Positions 62,330-64,000 of a DNA stretch of 64,000 bases are shown here, piece by piece. The position numbers and the translations under genes are program-made. Source of the DNA: Sipunculus nudus (Eukaryota; Annelida; Sipuncula; Golfingiida; Sipunculidae). The stretch covers positions 43,224,714 through 43,288,713 of the forward strand of contig CM049320.1 in NCBI GenBank assembly GCA_026874595.1. The letters are read 5' to 3'. Each line of letters starts with the position of its first letter. Position 1 is the first letter of the stretch. The notes below the pieces were generated by a model. It did not search any database and was not told the origin of the DNA. It saw nothing but the letters and a program-made list of their open reading frames with translations.

Positions 62330-63550
62330 AAGTCATTTTTAGCGAACCTGTGAGCTTATGCGATGGTGTGGCGTCGTCTGGTGTCCATCATCTGTTGTCT
62401 GTACGTTAACCCATACTTTCTTGAAAACGGCACGAATTAGCATCACAAAATTTTATGCATAAAATTAGTCATCTAAAAAACTCTATCGGTTTTTGCTTAT
62501 TTTTTGGCTAACTGCATTTTCTTAGATTTTATAGGGAAAAAGCTAAAAAAAAAATTTAAAAATCTTCTTCTCCGAATCTGTTCAGCCAAATTGTCCAATA
62601 TTTTACAGAAATGATTCCTGGAACAATTTCTCTCAAGTTTGTTCAAATGGTTTAAGTTCGGTGATTTTTGGCCGAGTTACAGGAAGTTGAACTTAGTCAT
62701 CTGTCCAAAAATGCATACTAAAATTACAATCTCAGAAATGGCTTGAGCTATCATCACAAAATTTTATGCCAATGTTGGTCACATGAGTCATATCTGAAAT
62801 TGAGGTATTGGTGGCGCCACCTGTATCGGCCTTTTTTGTACAGGGGTCATCACTGCCTGTATCATACTGACAGCTACAAATAACTTCTTCTCTAAAACGA
62901 AATGGCCAAATTGTTTAATATCGCACAGAAATGATCCTAGGGTAGTGCTTTCTGAAGTTTGTTCAAATGGTCTCAGTTCAGTGACTTTTTAAGTTATGGG
63001 AAGCTGAATTTAGTCATATGCCATAACAGCCCATGTAAGCTAAGTGGCATCAAAAATCTTCTTCTCAAAAACCACTGGGCCAAATTCTGAAATCTCACAC
63101 AATAATTATCCTTAGATGTTGATAATTCAAGTTTGTTCAAATGGTCTCAGTTCAGTGACTTTGGGCTGAGTTATGGGAAGCTGAATTTAGTCATATGCCA
63201 TAACAGCCCATGTAAGCTAAGTGGCTACAAAAATCTTCTTCTCAAAAACCACTGGGCCAAATTCTGAAATCTCACACAATAATTATCCTTAGATGTTGAT
63301 AATTCAAGTTTGTTCAAATGGTCTCAGTTCAGTGACTTTTGGCTGAGTTATTGGAAGCTGAATTTAGTCATATGCCATAACAGCCCATGTAAGCTAAGTG
63401 GCTACAAAAATCTTCTCAAAAACCCTGGGGCCAAATTCTTAAATCTCACACAATAATTATCCTTAGAAGTTGATAATTCAAGTTTGTTCAAATGGTTTTG
63501 GTTCAATGATTTTTGGCTGAGTTATGGGAAGCTGAACTTTGCCATTTTGC
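62330..63550 (+). mobile_element. dispersed element with a 176-bp tandem core
   Basis: It starts with AGCGAACCTGTGAGCTTATG (62341), followed by GGTGTCCATCATCTGTTGTC, a style of 5' end seen, from memory, in many mollusc repeats. The core has about five units of roughly 176 bp sharing CTTCTCAAAAACCACTGGGC, AAGTTTGTTCAAATGGT and GGGAAGCTGAATTTAGTCAT; the phase is clear at 63064, 63241 and 63415. The second unit carries an exact GGTGGCGCCACC palindrome at 62810-62821. No protein coding. Confidence 0.7.
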
Positions 63551-63639
63551 TGTATTTTTCCATATGAGTTATAAACCTACAAACTGTTTTTCTACTGATG
63601 ATACTGAGGCCAGTTTGTTTAATATTTGGCAAGAATACC

Positions 63640-63700
63640 GTATTCGACGTAATAAGCGCCCCTCCTGTAATAAGCGCCCCCTCCCCCCCCCACCGGATTT
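63640..63700. repeat. short dispersed repeat fragment with two AATAAGCGCCCC motifs
   Basis: ACCGTATTCGACGTAATAAG is followed by two AATAAGCGCCCC-type motifs and a C run. From memory this motif pair is widespread in marine invertebrate genomes. Only a fragment is present. Confidence 0.45.
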
Positions 63701-64000
63701 GGGAGATCACTTCATGAAACTAAAGGATGAGCCATCCTAACCTCACTTTTCTCCCTAGCCAATATAACACAGGACAATGTAATGCTTTCATTTCTTCCCC
63801 CCAAGCTTAAAAGTTAACACCAGTTTTTATTCAATCTCCGTTAAGCTTTATCATCTAATATAATAATAATATTAGTTACACATAACAGAATCAGTGGTCA
63901 AGTATATCATAGATAACACTGAATGACGGTGTCTGTGAAGGCAGACCCTGCAGGTTACCATGCTGATCGGGTGACCTGAATTCAGGTACGTATTTGGATG
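63701..64000. other. unique sequence to window end
   Basis: A donor-like CAG/GTACGT occurs near 63983-63991, but all three frames before it contain stops, so no exon is called. Confidence 0.45.

Noticed and set aside
63804-63991. Possible exon ending at CAG/GTACGT near the window end
   Set aside because: Stops occur in all three frames between any plausible acceptor and the donor.
1-64000. LTR retrotransposon, LINE or autonomous transposase
   Set aside because: No reverse transcriptase, integrase, transposase or Rep/helicase motif is visible in any frame long enough to assess.

Overview
The window looks like animal nuclear DNA, most likely from a marine mollusc and possibly a bivalve. It is AT-rich, it has one spliceable 5' coding exon and no long credible coding frame, and its interspersed repeats look like those common in mollusc genomes: elements headed by a hairpin followed by GTCCGTCCG-type runs, and tandem-core Helitron/Helentron-like elements. 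The lineage is inferred from repeat style and was not tested by a search.

Layout. Bases 178-1489 hold two copies of a module built from a 32-bp tandem repeat. A CpG-containing promoter/5'UTR region follows (about 2100-2477), then the first coding exon of a plus-strand gene (2478-2558): a start codon, a signal peptide and a canonical GTGAGT donor at 2559. I found no convincing second exon downstream, so the remaining 61 kb reads best as part of one very long first intron, perhaps with intergenic DNA beyond it.

That presumed intron is packed with tandem arrays separated by unique AT-rich DNA. Unit lengths and spans are: 67 bp (8136-13326), 30 bp (13705-15761), 29 bp (15761-16775), an unrelated 67 bp (19391-22393), 39 bp (24513-25928), about 280-330 bp (27600-29075), 180 bp (33066-34605), 50 bp (34860-35095), 32-35 bp (39570-41392), 280 bp (41995-43695), 71 bp (45505-46080), 41 bp (52162-55133), about 660 bp (55201-56650), 16 bp (58524-58735), 43 bp (59320-59582) and about 176 bp (62330-63550). 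Together they cover roughly 40 percent of the window. Long open frames inside the 30-, 39- and 67-bp arrays follow from unit length and are not credible genes.

Mobile DNA. The best-supported elements are a 2.2-kb foldback element (47374-49540) with about 0.5-kb inverted arms full of nested CTCGCCTAGGCGAG palindromes; a 1.8-kb non-autonomous piggyBac-type element (60077-61896) with TTAA on both sides; a Helitron-like element with a tandem 180-bp core and a terminal hairpin plus CTAG (33066-34605); a second element with inverted ends and a tandem core (41995-43695); and two copies of a SINE (about 30390-30715 and 44155-44345), one with a recognisable Pol III B box. No reverse transcriptase, transposase or rolling-circle replicase frame is visible, so all of these are non-autonomous or decayed.

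The observations I rate highest are the inverted cassette inside one arm of the foldback element, the perfect palindrome GGTGGCGCCACC recurring in three repeat contexts (with a one-mismatch copy in a fourth), and the higher-order structure of the 67-bp array, which changes from four-unit to three-unit periods.
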